Below are positions 62,014-64,000 of a stretch of 64,000 nt of DNA, one piece after another. The notes beneath the pieces were generated by a model. The model had not been told where the DNA came from and made no database searches. It worked only from the letters and a program-made list of their open reading frames with translations. This DNA is from Bog-473 sp963741995 (GTDB taxonomy: Bacteria; Actinomycetota; Acidimicrobiia; Acidimicrobiales; RAAP-2), in NCBI GenBank assembly GCA_963741995.1, contig CAVUKI010000003.1:62001-126000 (forward strand), in the 5' to 3' direction. A program made the translations under genes and the position numbers. The number at the start of each line of letters is the position of its first letter. Within the stretch, counting starts at the first letter, position 1.

Positions 62014-62043
62014 GGCATTGTGTCGTAGTTGCCAGGCATTGTG
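62014..62043 (+). promoter_or_regulatory. Direct repeat GGCATTGTG in the DUF4012 / LAFTG-protein gap
   Basis: Two exact copies of GGCATTGTG (62014-62022 and 62035-62043) start 21 bases apart, i.e. two helical turns, in the 320-base gap between divergent genes. This is a plausible regulator-binding pair. The gap otherwise shows a possible 39-codon frame from 62001 with a GAGGAGGG site, which is not supported further. Confidence 0.35.
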
Positions 62044-62195
62044 ACCTTTGGCTCTGTGTGCCGATGGAACTAACTGGAATGATGCTTGCGGCGGCTTGGC
62101 GTCCTCCGACTGTGGGATGAGTGGGGTGCAGACGAGGCAGCAAGTGGCTCTCGGATCGACCCGCTCGTTGAGCGGAACCAGTGGAGGAGATCAGG

Positions 62196-62529
62196 ATGAA
62201 AAGGACCAAGGCACAGCGCTTGCTGGCCGCAGCTTGCGGTCCCGCTCTGGGCGTGCTAGTCGCGGTGCCCGTAGGCGGGCTCCTGGCGGGGGCTGCAGGG
62301 GCGGAGCAATTGTTACACGGGCTGCACGACGCCCACCACCGGCATCACGACACCGGCAGTCACGCCGGCCGATGGGCCGTCGACAACGGCGTCCACCACA
62401 TCCGCCACGCCGGTCACATCGAGCGGACTGGCTTTCACCGGCGCTGACATCGAGGAGATGGCGATCATCGGTGTCGTGGCGATCGGCGTGGGGGCGGTTC
62501 TCGTTCGCGGCCGTCGTCGGACGGCCTAA
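62196..62529 (+). pseudogene. Sortase-anchored (LAFTG) surface protein with a +1 frameshift
   Basis: From the ATG at 62196 (GGAGGAGATCAGG upstream) the frame encodes a signal peptide, KRTKAQRLLAAACGPALGVL then VAVPVGGLLAGAAGA, but continues into a His-rich sequence unlike a protein and stops at 62447. In the next frame the same DNA reads TTPTTGITTPAVTPADGPST and SSGLAFTGADIEEMAIIGVV, followed by a hydrophobic segment and RGRRRTA, stop at 62529: a Thr/Pro stalk plus a complete class E-type sorting signal (LAFTG 62428-62442, membrane segment, basic tail). One extra base at about 62300-62330 explains this. Joined, the protein is about 110 aa. Confidence 0.75.
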
Positions 62530-62569
62530 GCCACTCAGTCGATTAAGCGCTCGGCGAGAGAGCATCGAA

Positions 62570-63979
62570 ATGTCGTCGGTCACGATCGGCCCAGATCTAC
62601 AGCACTGGCAGTGGTCGCAGGCAAAGTCTGAGTCCGAATCGGTGGCGCGGGCCCGACGTCGGTTCTGGGCTCGCACCAGTGGCGAAGTGGTGGCGGGGAC
62701 TGACCTCCTGGTCTTGGCCCTCGCCGTCGCGTTCTTCGCACCGAGTGTGCTGCAGTGGACTGTCGCCGTCTTCGTCATCGGCGTGCTCGGGGTGTGCGCG
62801 TTGCGGGGTCAGTACACCTCCCGCATCACCCTCAGTGTCAGCAGGGACGTCGGCACCGTGGCTGCGGCGGTCGCCGTGCCCCTGACAGTGATCGGAGCCT
62901 TCGATGGCTTCAGCCAGCAGGTCCGCCCGTTCGTGCTCGTGGGCGTTTCCACCCTGTGCCTCCTCCTCATCGGTCGGGCCTGTGCCTACATCGGTATCGG
63001 CCGGGCCAGGACCCGCGGAGCGCTGGGGCAGCGGGTGCTCATCGTGGGTGCCGGGCCGGTGGCTGAGCGCTTCTGCGATGCTCTGGAGTTGAATCCGAGT
63101 TACGGGCTCCACCCGATCGGCCTCCTCGACGACTGTGCCGGCGAGTCGCTTTCCCGCCCGGTGCTCGGTGGGATCGACCAGCTCGACAGCGTGCTCTGGG
63201 ATCACCGCATCGACCGGGTGGTCATCGCCTTCGGCGTGAACCGCGACCCCGACCTCGTGCGGGTCATCCGCTCCTGCGAGAACGCCGAAGTGGACATGTA
63301 CATCATCCCCCGCTTCTTCGAGCTGGGCCTGCAGGCTGCGCCGCGGGACGTCGACATAATGTGGGGCTTCCCGCTCGTGCGCCTGCGGCGCTCGACAGTG
63401 CGGTCCTCGGGCCGTCTGGCCAAACGGGCCTTTGACTCGGGCATCGCCGCCTTCATGTTGCTCGTGGTCGCCCCGATCTACGGCATGCTCGCACTGGGTG
63501 TGAAGCTCACCAGCCCGGGCCCGATCTACTTCCGTCAGCGCCGGATCGGCAAGAACGGGAGCGAGGTGGAGGTCCTGAAGTTCCGCTCCATGCGCGTGAA
63601 CAGCGAGTCGGACACGCAGTGGAGTGTCGACTCGGACGACCGTGTCACGAACATCGGCGCCATCATGCGCAAGACGTCGCTGGACGAGTTGCCGCAGCTC
63701 TGGAACGTGCTCCGGGGCGACATGTCGCTCGTCGGTCCCCGTCCTGAGCGCCCCTTCTTCGTGGAGCAGTTCGAGCAGGAAGTCCCCCGCTACGCCGATC
63801 GGCACCGGGTGCCGGGGGGACTGACCGGCCTGGCTCAGGTCAATGGCCTGCGCGGTGACACGTCGATTCAGGACAGGGCGTGGTTCGACAACCACTACAT
63901 CGAGAACTGGTCCGTCGGCGGGGATCTCGTCATCTTGGCCCGGACGGCCGGCGCCGTTATCAAGCAGGTCCGGGAGTAG
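62570..63979 (+). CDS. Exopolysaccharide/undecaprenyl-phosphate sugar phosphotransferase
   Basis: Polyprenyl glycosylphosphotransferase of 469 aa (WbaP/CpsE type) that starts exopolysaccharide or glycan repeat synthesis by moving a sugar-phosphate onto the lipid carrier. The N-terminal half has about four membrane helices (TDLLVLALAVAFFAPSVLQW...) and a CoA-binding-like domain (RVLIVGAGPVAERFCDAL). The catalytic C-terminus has KRAFDSGIAAFMLLVVAPIYGMLALGVKLTSPGPIYFRQRRIGKNG, KFRSMR, TSLDELPQLWNVLRGDMSLVGPRPERP and VPGGLTGLAQVNGLRGDT. The start is the ATG at 62570; the longer frame to 62048 covers the preceding gene. It probably opens a glycan cluster beyond the window. Confidence 0.92.
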   Translation: MSSVTIGPDLQHWQWSQAKSESESVARARRRFWARTSGEVVAGTDLLVLALAVAFFAPSVLQWTVAVFVIGVLGVCALRGQYTSRITLSVSRDVGTVAAAVAVPLTVIGAFDGFSQQVRPFVLVGVSTLCLLLIGRACAYIGIGRARTRGALGQRVLIVGAGPVAERFCDALELNPSYGLHPIGLLDDCAGESLSRPVLGGIDQLDSVLWDHRIDRVVIAFGVNRDPDLVRVIRSCENAEVDMYIIPRFFELGLQAAPRDVDIMWGFPLVRLRRSTVRSSGRLAKRAFDSGIAAFMLLVVAPIYGMLALGVKLTSPGPIYFRQRRIGKNGSEVEVLKFRSMRVNSESDTQWSVDSDDRVTNIGAIMRKTSLDELPQLWNVLRGDMSLVGPRPERPFFVEQFEQEVPRYADRHRVPGGLTGLAQVNGLRGDTSIQDRAWFDNHYIENWSVGGDLVILARTAGAVIKQVRE

Positions 63980-64000
63980 GCTCCGGTATCGTTGCGTTCC

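Overview
The window is high-GC, gene-dense DNA containing a chromosomal replication origin. The core order rsmG-jag-yidC-yidD-rnpA-rpmH | dnaA-oriC-dnaN-recF-DUF721-gyrB-gyrA is typical of bacteria. The flank pcnA / DUF6049 / murJ / trxB / trxA / cwlM-like / parB-parA is the arrangement known from Actinobacteria such as Mycobacterium. A PadR-ino1 pair, a DUF5318 protein, a LAFTG cell-wall sorting signal and surface repeats of the type GYWLVASDGGVFSYGDA point to an actinobacterium, most likely of class Acidimicrobiia. The class is an inference from gene content.

Layout. 1-12.1 kb: accessory metabolism (OmpR-type regulator, peroxiredoxin, steroid-type SDR, MFS pump, PIG-L deacetylase), a DNA end-joining cassette (LigD-type polymerase, PHP nuclease, ATP-dependent ligase), an aldolase/amidohydrolase pair, an F420-type oxidoreductase and a HAD phosphatase. 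12.1-16.9 kb: replication/ribosome cluster on the minus strand (dnaB, rplI, rpsR, ssb, rpsF), then panB and DUF5318. 17-18.8 kb: a PadR regulator with a palindromic operator, followed by ino1. 19-28.3 kb: pcnA, DUF6049, a MurJ-DegV fusion, trxB, trxA and a CwlM-like pseudo-amidase. 28.4-34.8 kb: parB, parA, two parS sites, rsmG, jag, yidC, yidD, rnpA, rpmH. 35-43.9 kb: dnaA, oriC, dnaN, recF, DUF721, gyrB, gyrA. 44-54.4 kb: lepB, a D-aminoacylase, a coiled-coil protein, a frameshifted dCTP deaminase, two related surface-type proteins, an aldo/keto reductase, an acyl-CoA ligase and a frameshifted RNase D. 54.8-64 kb: a degenerate GGDEF protein, a DosR/DosS-like two-component system, a c-di-GMP-I riboswitch upstream of a secreted repeat/GH26 protein, a DUF4012 protein, a frameshifted LAFTG surface protein and an exopolysaccharide-type sugar transferase.

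Most interesting connections. (1) Two small paralogous proteins 51 kb apart (4527-4919 and 55662-56000) share the 13-base element TCGGCCCTATTGG in their upstream regions, embedded in DosR-box-like palindromes or repeats. The second gene lies beside a response regulator and kinase that closely resemble mycobacterial DosR/DosS, which suggests a small redox or hypoxia regulon. (2) A well-formed GEMM-I (c-di-GMP) aptamer with hairpins reaching the RBS precedes the secreted GH26-like protein. (3) DnaA-box-like clusters occur at oriC and at three other intergenic sites. (4) Three genes carry apparent +1 frameshifts (dcd-like, rnd, LAFTG protein). These are either real decay or residual sequencing errors.
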